Shown: one piece after another, positions 30,622 through 44,300 of the stretch
How the letters are laid out: each line of letters starts with the position of its first letter
How positions within the stretch are numbered: position 1 is the stretch's first letter
Assembly (NCBI GenBank): GCA_030248215.1
Contig: JASANG010001995.1
Span: forward strand, 124,001-188,000
Source: Enoplolaimus lenunculus
Lineage: Eukaryota; Nematoda; Enoplea; Enoplida; Thoracostomopsidae
Length of the DNA: 64,000 nt
Direction: 5' to 3'
Program-made: the position numbers and the translations under genes
The notes under the pieces: model-generated
Databases searched by the model: none
Seen by the model: only the letters and a program-made list of their open reading frames with translations
Told to the model about the DNA's origin: nothing

Positions 30622-30827
30622 TGCAACTTCCACAATAACTTGCGTACACCAGGTGACTTTTGAGGGGGGTAGTGTCTTGGACACTGAAGCATTTTTTTGC
30701 TTCAGTATCCTGAACGTTGAAGGCAAAAGCTTCAGTGTGGAGGGTGCTGAAGCAAAAAATGCTTCAGTGTCCAAGACACTACTCCTCAAAAGTCACCTGG
30801 TGTACGAAAGTTATTGTAGAAGTTGCA
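30622..30827. mobile_element. Palindromic Harbinger-like MITE flanked by TTA
   Basis: The arms are about 80 bases or more and nearly perfect inverted repeats. They start TGCAACTTCCACAATAACTT and continue with GTACACCAGGTGACTTTTGA. TTA flanks both sides (30619-30621 and 30828-30830), the target preferred by PIF/Harbinger transposons. The 206-base element contains CTTCAGTGT motifs and has no transposase. Solo arms appear near 3878, 47281, 52510 and 55185. Confidence 0.78.
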
Positions 30828-31638
30828 TTATTGAAAGAAAAGGAAGGATGAATGAATTAAAAAAGCGGAATAAATGAACAATGAAAGACAGAGAACAAGA
30901 CACTAGGAAGCATAAAAGAGAAACCAGAATAAGAAAAAATGAAAAAATGAAAGAAAAAACGTAGAACTCTACAAGACCAGCTTCAAAGCCACAATGCGAT
31001 TCCGAATCACTATTCCAAGTTCACCATCAACGAGTCGCGCTTAAGCTGTAATCATAAGCTAAATCACAACGCGGTTCAAGATCAAAGAAATCAATATATA
31101 CGTACATACGTCCATATACATGTATATATATGTATATATGCAACAGAAAACTGTCACAATATACTGTTCCTTAACAATTTAAGTACATGTATTTTCGACA
31201 CAAATGTCAGTGTCGAATAACCCAGGTTGACTTTAAAAACGTTTGATCCACAAATAATCAAAGAAATATCTAAAAATAGGCAATCAAAATGTTGCCGTTT
31301 GCAGAAACTGTAGGCCCGTGGTCAAAAGGGGTGGGGGGGCTTAGCGTTACCACCCCTTCTTAAAAAAGTTCTGATGCGATAAGGAATTGTTACAGCCAAG
31401 CTTGTAAGTCATGTGAAATCCCGTCAAGGCCTACCATGTATCATGTGAAATATCTTCAAGACCTACAATGTAGAGGCTTATAAAGCACAAAGTATAGCAC
31501 AGACGTATACCGTCTTAAAAGTTCTAGGAAGAGAAAAATAGATTTAGGACGTTTAGAATTGCCTTCAGGGTTGTAGTGGTTCAAAATAATTTTCTTGTGA
31601 GCTATACTCGCTCGTAAAAATTTAAATTTACACAAAAT

Positions 31639-31860
31639 TAGTTCCTCAAGAAGTTAAAATGTAGCTACGCCGCGGCTTTGTGATAGAATTTTGCCGTATA
31701 CAAAATTTAGCTGGCTATAACCTGAGCAACATTTATAGCTGAATATATTTAGTTCCTCAAGAAGTTAAAATGTAGCTACGCCGCTGCCTTGTGATAGAAT
31801 TTTCCCGTATACAAAATTTAGCTGGCTATAATCTGAGCAACATTTATAGCTGAATATATT
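31639..31860. repeat. Tandem duplication, two units of 111 bases
   Basis: Both units start TTAGTTCCTCAAGAAGTT and end CATTTATAGCTGAATATATT. They differ at only a few bases, so the duplication is recent or conserved. Confidence 0.85.
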
Positions 31861-32755
31861 AACTTTAAGCCTACCTCGAAGTTAAAACCAAAAATAATTT
31901 CTGTTTTTCATGCTCAGTTGCAGCCTTACTGTTCGATGCTATCTAGCCATCAGTGACGGATCCAGGAATAGTTGACGGCGGACTCACGACCGTAACCAAT
32001 TCGGCTGCTAGGGGGGATGCTAGAAAATTTTTCAGGAGGGTCATACAAGGGTTTTTGTTAACTTATAAGCAAGGTTAAAATTTTTCTAAGGGGGCTAAAT
32101 TTTTTGTAGAGGAATTGAGCTTGCTCATTTTGTCTACGGGCCCGGGCGGGCTTCGCGATATACATAACAGTGAACAAAGACTCGCAAGCCTAGCAAGCGA
32201 CAAGCCAAATGCAATTTTTGTGCCAGATCTAATAAAAACATTGGTTTTGATCCGTGTAGGAAGAGCCTAGGCCTTGGTGCCCCGTTATATCTGCCAAGCC
32301 TGCTCATAAAATTAACTTCAATTTATTTACTACGGTCTGGTGCCTCGTAGGCTAAGAAGCAAATAGTTATTTTTACAACAGTCTGCAGTAGATAAACAAT
32401 GACTGATTCGATGTCGCTGAAAAAAAACAAAACCCGAAATTGACAAACGGCTTCATTTTCGATAGCCTTTCCCAAGTCCTATACCGCCCCATGGAACAGG
32501 CGTCAGATAGGGGCAGGTGCCAAATATGTGGCAAAAATGTAAAGATGAGTTTCTCTCAGTTTTAAAATTTTTACGGAAAAAGTAAAGCTTAATTTCTTAA
32601 ATTTTCACTGTTCATTGAATTTTTCGGATCGGTCGCTTGAAATCCACTTAAAACTGTACTGAATAGAAAAGGTCGGAAGAAGGTACAATAATAGCATAAA
32701 AATATGAAAATCAGCATAAAACTCGTTGAAATGCTGTTAATTATTTCAATATGTT

Positions 32756-32845
32756 AGGGTTGCGCTACCATACGCCGCCGCATGCAAATTTTTACCGTGC
32801 CGCGCGCCGGAGTCTGGGGGCCCGCGGCGAGTATAGCGTAACCCT
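32756..32845. mobile_element. GC-rich foldback element (copy 3)
   Basis: The ends AGGGTTGCGCTA and TAGCGTAACCCT are inverted. It has a 90-base body with GCCGCCGC and GCCCGCGGCG arms. Confidence 0.6.
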
Positions 32846-34440
32846 GTCACTTTCGTACTGGTAGTAGGGCACAATTTTTTTGTGACGCGCCATTGGGAAG
32901 CATGAAAAAATATCGCGTGGCGGGCTTTAGGGTGATCTATGTGAGGAAGTATTTATACTCGTGCAAGAAATGTCACGGACGAAGCTGCCGAGAAGCCAAA
33001 TGCTATTAAAGCATTAAAACTTAACATAAAATTTCGGTTTTAACAATTGAGGAGGTTTGGGTACGACTGATAAATATAAAAAGTACATGAACCAGGATTT
33101 TTCAGCAGTTAAAGATGAAAATAATCTAGGGCGTATTTTGTTTTTCCCAAGGTCACAGACCCACAACCAGCTCCATATTTAAACGGTACTTAGAAAATGT
33201 TGATAGGGGCAGGCGAAGAGATATACAACTTGCTCAAGTTAGGTTAAAATTGTTCTAGGGGGGGGGGCAAGATTTTTAAAGGGGACTCAGCATCTCTGAC
33301 CCAAGTCTGGGTGCGGCCTTTCAAAATCAATCCGTAAGCCACTTGGTAGCTTAAAATAAATTCCAATGATTCCCATAGTTTGACAATGGCATTATTTTAT
33401 GAACCATTTTTCATAAATTATTAAATATTTTAAATATTGTGTTGTTCTCATTTCGCATCAAAACCTTTACTTGGGATATTTTTAGCTTAAATACCAATCC
33501 TCGAGTTCCAATGCTGCAATAAACCAGTTAATCACGCGTGTCATAGGATAAAACGCAGAAACCAGCGTCTAAACAGTGATATATTTGAATTTAATTTTAT
33601 AACCGTTTGATTAAAAATATAACAACATTTCGTGTAGTGACGGATTCAGGGGATTTTCTCGTGGTTCATGGTTAATTTCGTCTTTTAAAATTTTACACTC
33701 GTTTTCAAGCGTGTTTTTAGCTGTGATATCAGTTTCAGCGTTTCACAGTGTAAAGATTGCAACGAAAGTTCGGAAATTGTTTTTAACTCGTGCTAATCAC
33801 ATATGGTTCAGCAGCAGCGCCAACGAAAACGGCCCCAAACTCTCACTTCTGGCGGCACGACCCTTGGAGGGCCCCATCTTGGCAAACTAAAACATTCGTA
33901 AACCACGCAGTTATAGAGCTGTGAAACACGGTCCTCCGGGACCTGTTTTTAGGTCGTACTATCCTACACCGGCCCTAGATGGTAGGGGTATACCAGTGGA
34001 CGCCGTTCTGAAGTAAACAGAAATGCCAAAAGAAAAGTGAGGTTACAGAAACTTTACGTAAAAGCGAACCCAGCCAAGTCCCTTGTAACAAGTCAACAGT
34101 CCTTTGTGGTCACTATAACATCACTGTCTCGTCGCAACAATAAACACTGGAACCAAACCAAATAAACTTGTTACACATATTGCACAAACAAAACCTGTAT
34201 GAGAAGATTATTCCAAAACAACCCCCTTTCCCAAGAGACCACTGGAATTCGGGAAATGTTTCCGTTTCAAATGCTGAGAAAAATTGGTAAACAAAATTCC
34301 AGCCGATTGCGTTTTCACTCTCAACAAAGAAATTGAAAATTGTGAAAACAAAACTCAAACAAAACACAGCGCGAGAGTGCGGACATAGATGTGTAGTCAT
34401 TTGGTTGTTTTTCAAGGCGCACAGACGAATTTGTGGTTAC

Positions 34441-37400
34441 ATTAACCAGCGGGGTTCGTTAACACTGTGAGAAGTTGTTGATAAAGTGTTGAAAGACGGG
34501 AGCCGCAGGGATCAATTGCCTGAAGGTTATGGAGACACAATCGACACTGTTTCTAGGCTTCAGAATGACCGATCCCGATTTGGTAATGATCGCATTTTGA
34601 AATGGCCAATTGTCGTCGAGATGGACAGTGTCAAGCTGAATCGCAAAAAGTGACCTGAATATGTACCTTCATCAAAGAATGGTTTTAAATTTACTTTTAT
34701 TTATGGGCAACAAGCAGATCTCGTAAAGCTTTCCGATACAGTAATAACAATAGGCTCAAATTTTACGCTCAGATACGGCAGGAGCAGCCACCCCATACTC
34801 CCCATTTTGTCTCAGCCTAAGCCTTAGTCTTAACCTTAGATGTATCGTAAAGTGTAACAGAAAACAACTTGTATGATGGGTTCTTGTCTCATTTGATAGC
34901 CTGGTCAACGCTATTTGTTTTTCAATACAAATATTAAAAATATTAGAAATGAAATTAATTGACATTCAACGCGCGTTCAATTGCGTCGACATTGCGTTGG
35001 ACAAATAATTATTCGACAGAAATTCGGGTTGAAAAGTAAATCGAACTTCTAAACTTATTAACCTGAGTTTTTTGTGTAATTTTGCTATGCATCCGTTGGC
35101 GCGATATTCAACTGGGCCACAAGTTACAAAACCTAAGATCGCCGAACATCCTGTCGCCAGACAGTTTCCAAACCTAACGATGGGTAATAAATTTTCATTT
35201 GACAAAATTTCAGGTTACAAGTCTATCTGTCCACGAGTTTTCGAACGACAAATTGCCGAATCAGCAAACCACCAAACTTTTTAGTTCCTTGATAAATCAT
35301 TGTGTAGTGTACAAGAGTGTGGACATCTATTTATTTTCCGAACATACACGCCATATTAATATTTGGCCTTATCGAGGATAGCCAGTGACAAAATTGATTT
35401 CAATCTCAAGACACCTGCATGTATTAGAAGCCGGCAAAATGTTTTTTTTCAATTTTATTCCTCGAGGAATATCTTGGTTGATCGCCCAATACCTTGTTCA
35501 CGATGGTGTACTATTGTATCAACCGGATTTACGTCAGTTTTATCTAACAAAACCGTTAAAATTACAAAATACAACTCAGCTATGAAATAAAGGGACGTCC
35601 ACTGAAAACTATATTTGAAGGAGAAGGCACCGAATAATTTTGTGGGACTTACTTTTAGAAACGGGTCTATTTGGGGAGACAGCAACCAAATTTGGGGGGC
35701 ACGGCTCCCCAATGCCCCCCCCGTGAGGAGGCCTTGTATAGAATGGGACCCCAATTGGTTTATGACAAAGTACCCAATTGACAATAATAAGAGTGTTTTA
35801 TAAAAACTAAAAACAACGAAGCTTTTAATATTTAATCAGTCGCCAAAATCGCAGTATTTTATACACTTCTTACAGTGCAGTTCCTAGTACGATTTACCAT
35901 GAGTTTAACCGAGTTCGACGGTTGCGTCTGTCAATAATCATAGCGTACACGAGTTTTGCGTAAAGAGTAAATTAACACGTCTATTTTACGTACCACTCGC
36001 TTGTCTGGTTGAAAGCCAAGCCTTTATAAGTAATTATACCCCGTTTACCACATAGAGAATACTATATTATGAGCAACCCAGTGCAAGCGATATGTATTCC
36101 TACGCCTAAGCCTAACGGTATGGATAACGCTATACATAAGCCTAAAGCTTCAGCGTAATCCTAAGTTTATGCAATAAATAAGTCTAAAGCTTAAGCGTAT
36201 TTTATTGCGGTGTCGCGAAAAAACGGTCAGCTCTTGAGCTTTATATAGGTAGTTAACTAGCACGATATTCCTTTAAACAACGAAATCCACCGATCAAAAG
36301 TGTAAGTGGGTAAAGATTTTTTACCCGTGCTGCGCTTTTTACCAGCGGAAAGATTATTTTTTACCCGCGGGTATACGCGCAATATTTCTTTACCCACCAC
36401 CCGCCTTTACCCGCCTTTGTTTTTTCTCCTGTGTTCAACACAATTGTGTAATTTCGCAGTGTACAGATGTTAGTCACTCGATTTACGTTACAAAAACTCT
36501 TTATAACTTTGAAAAAAACCATACAGTAAAATATGTAACACCGGATAATAATGAACATTACACCTATCAAAGGTAAAAGTAAGTTGTTTGCCGATGGGTG
36601 ATCATGATTTGTGAATCAAAACGTTCTTGTCTCTACGAAATCATTGCATGTAAGATCGTATAATCCCATTTCTTTGTGGTTTCATCCCAATTTGTCTTAA
36701 GATTTCATTAAGAAAACCTTGTGAATATAAAATTTCTATTGCAATGTATGTGAAAAGTATTCCCGCGTGCATGGGCCTAATTCAGCGGGAACCAAAATGT
36801 TAGCTACCTGCCTTATTTGTTAGGGATACTAGCTATGTACTTTAAACCGTTGTTCGACGCTTTTTGAGAAAACTTTAGGTGATTTTCCAAATGTATAATT
36901 TTATAGAAATATATTATGAGCCGAAGTAACATTTGAAAATGTTTTCGACGCAGTATTCGTTCAAAAAATATTAATTCATTTTTCGTTATCATGTAATAAT
37001 TTGTAAGTAAAAATGTCGCGTTTATCCCTGCCTCAATTGCATCTCCCTGATTGAAATTAAAAGCCAGGATCACAAGCTCAACATTAACACTGAATATTTA
37101 GTCGTCGTTCCAGTCAAGTCTCCAAAGAACACTGTTCTAAAACTTTGGTCATAATTCAAATAAACAATCGTGGCGGTAGTTTTCAAATTTAATACTTAAA
37201 CGTGGGGTCAATTTGTAAGTTTTGTCGGGGTCACACGCTTCGCAGGCGCCGCACAGTCTGGTTTACGGGCACCGCTGACATACCGGAAAAGCACCACATC
37301 GCACCCGACTGGGACACAGCTAGGATGTCGCGTCGGGAGGATATAACGGTATTTACAAAGTTTTTGCGATCAAGCACAGCGAAGAACAAATTTTATAGGC

Positions 37401-40400
37401 TCTAAAAAGCACCCAGATTATTCTAAAGCCTGTCAAAATGCTCTTTTCTCGTCTCCAGAAATTCCAAAAGGTTTTATTTTTCCATTTTACCACCTTTTGA
37501 ATGCGCTTGCGGCATCCAGCAGACTTAAATGGGTCATGCAGACCCCGTTTGACCCCTGGCAACAATGATAAATTTTGAATAAACGTTTTTGTTGTTTGTC
37601 TAAAACTTTTTTAGCGCATTTGTCTCGAAGTTGTATCGTCGAAAGCATTCGAGTAAGAAACAATGCCCCGCAACACAATGCCCAAGTCGCATTCACAGAG
37701 TTAGTCGGCTCCAATTGATTTAGAAAAAATTTATTTCCGTAATAAATAAAAATTAGCTGGGAAACATTTTACTTAGACAAATTATATATAATATATAATA
37801 TAATATACATACATATATATTTAAATGTATATATATATTAATTGGTGTGGCTATTCCAAATCAAAGATCTAACATCGCTTTATTATGCGCATTCCTAAAA
37901 CAACCGGGTCCCCACGGGTTCAACGGCTGTGAAAACTTAAAAAATGTCCATTCGAACGTTTAAAAATTTACACAGGCCAGTGAACCAGCTGGTGATAGGT
38001 GCTACACAAATTAGAGAATACAGACTTTAGGTAAAATCATAAGATATCTCTTCATGCAACGAGGGATCAAGGAACAACAAGGATGACTACAATGGGTTGC
38101 GCGCTCCGGTAAAAAACAACCTCCGACTGCAGTAGATTTTTAGGCTGAGGTTCCGGAAAGATCGGTTGCGAAACTTTTGCATTTTCATAAATGCTATGCT
38201 ATGCATTGAGCTTTTTAAATTGCCGAGATTACTCACAAAAACGAAGTTCCTAAACAATTTTTCGACAATATTTTGCGAATTATTGTTAAAATTTATAAAT
38301 GCAATCCTAAACTTTACAGCCTAATTTGGCTTCAACTCCGGTTCCGGCTATTGGACATTTTGTTGACCTACAGCTCCGGTATGTTTCACATCCGTTTGCT
38401 CCATGATACGTTTGGATGCAGGATTTTTAACAAGGGGGCTAGCGGAAGAGAGATAAATATTTTTCAAAAAAAGTTAATGATGTAGAAAGCAAAAAAAATT
38501 ATCACTGAAACTAATGACACTCTTGTATATTAAGAAATTGAGAAAGCATATGATCCAATGACGAAACATACAATATCTTGGTGTAACAAGGAACATCCCA
38601 GGCCCCAGTGAAACTCTAGCAGTTATCTGACTGTCGTAAACCTTACCTGTAAGAATTGGATATCAAACTTGTGTGAACGACTTTTTCCGTTGTCGCATGA
38701 AAATATGATCCCTAAAAACGACTCCCGGTCACATTTCCATGGGGGTCGGTGAAAAAAATGACAAAAATGTTTCAAGGTTTACTTTTGCGTTCGGGTAATT
38801 TGTTCAGTAAACACGGAACAAAGTTCAACATAGTCTCCGGCAATCGTCTGCTTACAACTAATTCTACATTTAAACCTGTAAAACTGTTTCAAAAATATAA
38901 AACTAAAATCATTGTTCATGAATATCGAAATATGATTGAGTTAATTGAAACATATTCCTGAAAGCATAAGCTTCCTCTTAGACAACAGAATAGGTTTAGG
39001 CAGTAGTTGAATTACAAATATCTTGTGTTATTTATATTGCCAACACCTGATTATGTGTCGTGGCGTATACAACTGGAAATAGCCGAGATATTCTTGATCA
39101 AAAATGTTTCAGAGGCGACGGAAGTCGCTCTCAATTAGGCTTAATAACGTAGAAGTCAATTTCTCGCCCGCTACGCTCACTCACAAAAAAACTTTTACAT
39201 ATGTTTATACTTTCCCGAAATGAGATCCTGGCTATATCCCGAACATGTGTGTATAATTTGCATCTGCAAGCGACACTATGGCTCAACATCGTTTCTTCCA
39301 CTGCCAACTGGTTGCAGTTTGTTTTGTCGCTTATAAACAAAACGTTTCCGCGCGCCAAAAAAGCCAAAAGAATAGCTAAATGCGCACGCGCGTAATCACG
39401 CAATCATACGCGAAGATTTAAGCTAAATAGACGCGTTAAGAGAGATAGTTTTCAGTTGAGCGCGCGTGAACGGCCAAACCGGTGGCTGTAGAGTCCGTAT
39501 TTTCTCTCTCGCGCCCCTCGAGGGACTTTTTGAAATTAAATGCGTTTATATATTGTTGAATTTATAAACCTGACTAAAACACAGAAGAGACAGAAAGCGT
39601 TAAAAGGTTCCAATTATACTTGATTTTTTTTCTCGCTCTTTGCATTCAAACTGTGGTCTACTGCTTATCTGATTGTAAACACTTTTTGTCGGGATTCACA
39701 GCGGCCAAATCATGATGGCTCAGCTTTTTATTGCATTGTTTTATTATCATTCAGTTCGCACATCTTCATAGGTTTTTAAATATTTACTTTCAATGCGTTT
39801 TGTCAACTGACAGTAGTTGGAGAGTTTGCAGATGGCAGCGAATCATGATGCCGAACGGCGGGACCCGGAGAAGAAACATTACTCCGCCTTTGTCGAGTTG
39901 AATGAAACTTTCAACTGAAAATTTTGTTGTAAAAGGTATTAACGTTATTTTTTAAATATGCCAGATTAGATTTGCGCCGTTCTTTGAAAATCATTCAATG
40001 GTACCAAGAGTTTGTTATGAAACAAACGCCTGTGATAGGGTGCAAGGCTTTCGGAGAGCGCCTGTATTATATTCCCTAAATATGTAGCACTATATATCAC
40101 CAGTTGATGATATGTCTTGTATAATCATGCTGAACTTTTTACCTGAAATACAGTGCTATATTTCTGCGAAATCAAGGTATTTTCGACCTGTATAAATGTG
40201 TGGTTCTAATTTCGAAACATATTAACGAGAATTTGAACCTGTACAACTATGAAACAAAAGCAAGAAACCAAAACCTGGTATAGCGAAATTTCACCGCCCT
40301 GACAACTCGTCGACCAACATTTCGCACGTCCCCAAACATCTCATCGACTTGACAATTTTGTCACCCTTTCCGAGGCTTAGACTTAATCTTAGGCTCAAAC

Positions 40401-43400
40401 TTATGCTTAAAGTTAACCTTTGACAAAGACGTAAACTAAAACATTTGAGCTTAACCTAAATCCAATACTTAGACTTTGGCTAAAGCTTAACCAAATTAAG
40501 CCTGGCGTTTCTCTTTGCTGTCGTTTATGAGTTGGCGAGAAGAAGTTTAATAAACGTACCATTGACACCTATACACGCTAATAAATGACATAAAAAATCT
40601 CGCAGATATATTAAGTAATACGGTACTAATAAGCTTGTACAAGTCTCGAACGAACAGATCGTTAGCCCAGTATATATGACATCTAAGCAATAGGAATAAA
40701 TCATCGAAGCCGGTATATGAAAGATGACTAGAAAAGGCTCAGGCGTATGCTTGGCTCTGTACAGGTTCCAGGGGCCCCGAGGCTCTAAACGTGCATAGAG
40801 GCACCTGTACTAAGCAATCGGTATATATACACAAACGACATTGTGTGTCTGATACCTGAGAAATCTGAAAGCTATTATTATTATTATTAGTATTCAAAAC
40901 AAAGATACAATAATCTGCGAAATAGCTTAGAAAAAACATACATATATACATCAAGGTATATAGATAGCACATTGGCTTTAGTCCTTTAGAGACAGTTGCT
41001 TAGATATTTTACAGGCGGACTAATTCGTAAAGTCACTTGGAAACGATAGTTTATGATACGGCCGAATAGCAAGACATACTGCTATAGATTGAATTTTAAA
41101 AGTGTAGCAATTCGACGGCAGCGGGAGGTAGGCAGACCCGTTTACAATTCATAAATCGAAATCTGTGACGACCCTGATTTGATACTTTCACTACGGTCCT
41201 AAATGGATCGGGTGTAAAATCTCAAAAAAGGAAATACTTTTTATGTTTGAAGGTTACTTTCTAAAAGCTTCAAACTAACTTGATTTAAGCTTAAGCTAAT
41301 CGAGCAGCATTAAACTAACTTGCTCAATGATCTAAAACCAACAGGTCGGTTTACGCTTAAATTCATTTAAAAATTCGGGACCAACGTGACTATAGGTGCC
41401 TTGCCGACTAATCGCACGATTAGCAACATCTGTGTGTCTAGGCGTAAGCTTCCTTTCCGGTCTCTCAGTCTTGTCTTTCCATCCTGAGGTACCGGTAATT
41501 ATTGAGTGGGCCTAAATTGTACCAAAATTACGATTTCCATCGAATTTGGCAAGAATTCAAAAATTGTTGTCCACACAGCAAAATGTAGCACTGCTGATTG
41601 GCTATGGAAATTACCTCCCTGTAGCAATGCAAAAATTTTACAACAAAGTCGGAAAACAAAACGGAACTGCCGGTCCATGTATTGAACAGTTCTTGGCCAA
41701 AATCTTGAACGTTACGGTAGCGCTATACCTGTTGGCGGTTTTAGTGCCGTCCGACAACGTCGTTTAACCTCACGACACGTAAGAGCGCCGCCACCCAAAA
41801 AGACGCTTAAGTTGTGATTTAGGCTTAGGTGTCCGCAGTTTAAGTGCCTGGAATCTGTCGAATATACGTGTGCCACGCTTTCAAGAGCTCATAATAACGA
41901 ATAAAATATTAAATTTTCCTTTTTGACCACAAAATGAAAAATTTGTATATAAAAGATAATAATTCTGTGACAATGGACAAAACACTTAAGAAGTCAACAA
42001 CCAGAATTATATAGCAATTTTCACGTCGTAGCTCGGACTCGTAGCCTAAGGGGCACAGAAATTTACCGTTGTCTGAAAATTTACGCCATTCCACAGAAAT
42101 GTGTCACCGTAAATATTTATGAAATCAACCACATGCCCATTCCTAAAATAGTTTTACTCCCACGCCTTTAATTGTTAAGCTGTTTGTGAGCCTATGTGTA
42201 CCTGATTTATACAGGACAGAAACTGTTTTGTTCGTAATCTGTAGCTAAAAGTTAAAAAATTCAAAGCTGACTCTGAACTTCGAGAATTCATTCAAAGGTT
42301 CTTGTAGTCTCGAAAATACAGAAAATTAGCATTCAACGCACACTTTTGTGTTGTTTTACGTCCTTCTTCACGCTATTCCGGATACCGAAATATTAATAAA
42401 AACAGAATGTGTTGCACTTTTCAGATATTATTTTCTTGCTTAAATTCCGTAAAAAACGCGGACAAAGTCACGCAACCCCTTAAAGTATTTCTTACATTTT
42501 TCACAATATTCAGAGTTAAAATTGTCGGTTTTACAGTTTTCGAAATTAATACAGCGTTGTCTTTATTACGGTACCGTGTAAGTACATATAAATAATTATA
42601 ACACCTATGACCTGTTAGCAATGGTTTTTTTCAAAAAAATGCTGTATGAATACTGCAAATGCCCGTGAGTTGATTTTAACTCAAAATGAGTTGAATCCAC
42701 TCATAATTCAGAGCTGAGAATTAGGTCTTTCAAAACCCAAAATTCTAAATTGATTGGACTCATTTTGAGTAAATTAATCAACTCAATCAGAATAAAAGCA
42801 GCTCGAGTTCATATTTACTATTATTAACTCAGAAATAACCAGAAATAAACTAATTCTCTCTGAGTTGATTAATCAATTCATGGGAATGTACAGTGAATAC
42901 CGATGCTTCAATTGTGAAAATCTGGTTAAAAAGAAAAGTTTTCAATTTTACTGCCGATAGTTCGCTTTGGTCTCTACAAGCCTTCACCACAGTGGAGGTA
43001 AAAACCTTTCCCCATGCCTCGCCTGTATACATCAACTCTAGTAGACTCTAAACCCAAAGCTAAATAAACGGTATAGAAAATGAGCTTTGTATATATTAAT
43101 ATACGTACTATACAAGTTCGACCAGATGCATTTTATATATCACATTACGAGGTTATACATTTCCCGTGCCCTTATGGCGTTCTAGCAGAAAAATTATATA
43201 TATCCCCCCTCCACGTTCACGTCGCAGCCTCTACTTCAATTTACGCCGGCGGCACTTAATTCAAAAAGCAAGTAGTACCATATTCACACCAAAAAGCGAA
43301 ATGTGCTACTTAGAAGCGAGAGAACGATAACAGCTAAACGTCACAGGTATAGCAAATGCTAATTCTTTAATCTAAAACCACGAATAAACTCGGCCAGGAA

Positions 43401-44000
43401 ACGCCTCAGCTAAAGCCGAAACGCTGTTGACCTGAACCTAGAAAGCGAGCTGAATAAAACACTCTTTAAAACACTGGTGTATATTACCTCAATATCAGAC
43501 AGGACGAAAACCCGTAGTGTCGCCAGGGGTGAACGCTGATCGGATCGTGGTCCCCTATAAATGATTGCATAAAAGCAGTAATGAATATGGGATAACTGGA
43601 GAAAATTGATTTACACATAAACAAACCACAAATAATATACAACACTGTTGCGGCGACTGTCTCCAAATTTAAAATATTGGTTGCGGCCATAGCCAAAACG
43701 TGGTTAACCAGCCAATAAGAGAACCGTACTAAACTGAAAGACGCAAAAAATACTGTATTATACTTAATATTAAAACGAGACTAACTCTTCTAAAAACATG
43801 GACTAAGGCCGTGATCACCATATACATTGTATGAAATGGTTAACGTTCGGCAAAACGCAGGATCGTCTGCTCACTAACGGATCCAAAAGGGACGGGGTGC
43901 GTACGGTCTCCCGTCAGAAATTTTTTTAATAACTACAAAACTCCCTACAATACAATTTTACTCCGCTGAAAATTGGCACATATATTGAATACAGTAACAA
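34441..44000. other. Intergenic stretch, no gene recognised
   Basis: It holds an open but start-less frame at 34471-34650 and a palindromic GGGTAAAG/CTTTACCC repeat at about 36303-36416, with a relative near 55420. A GC-rich patch at 37215-37350, TTAGGC-like patches (34803, 36100, 40375, 41815) and a MITE at about 42659-42891 are also here. The rest is AT-rich and unassigned. Confidence 0.5.
42659..42891. mobile_element. MITE-like repeat with GAGTTGATT ends
   Basis: The left end TGCCCGTGAGTTGATT and the right end, inverted, TTCCCATGAATTGATT agree at about 13 of 16 bases. The interior repeats ACTCAAAATGAGTT palindromes. The target duplication is not clear. Confidence 0.45.
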
Positions 44001-44050
44001 TTGCGTTTCACAACTTTTGCCAGTCCGCCTCCCATGCGTAGACAAGGTAA
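43872..44050. mobile_element. Degraded hAT-like MITE, relative of 2888-3075
   Basis: It begins CACTAACGGATCCAAAAGGG and includes CCGTCAGAAATTTTTTTAAT and ACAGTAACAATTGCGTTTCA, collinear with 2888-3075. The right end is uncertain. Confidence 0.55.
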
Positions 44051-44225
44051 CTTTTGGGCAGGTCAGTGAACGCGCACGAAGTTTTTAGTGTTCAGTATGG
44101 CAGGCACTGAAGCTAAAGGCATCCACATCCATCCTACGTCTGCCCACAACAGCTTTAATAGTAATCGCTGACTCTCCACAAGTTACTTAATGTACACATA
44201 CCATTGTGGAACTTCATTATCCGCA

Positions 44226-44227
<2 letters not shown>

Positions 44228-44299
<72 letters not shown>
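44228..44299. repeat. (TA)n microsatellite
   Basis: About 36 uninterrupted TA units. The Ile-Tyr open frame over it is an artefact. Confidence 0.95.

Positions 44300-44300
<1 letters not shown>

Larger units (their letters stand above)
30831..34440. other. Intergenic stretch, repeats only
   Basis: It contains an A/G-rich purine tract (30831-30965), a tandem duplication (31639-31860), hAT-like CCCGTAGCC-type debris (about 31960-32150 and 33200-33290) and a GC-rich foldback (32756-32845). The 33840-33970 relative of an intron 3 repeat is also here. No gene recognised. Confidence 0.6.
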
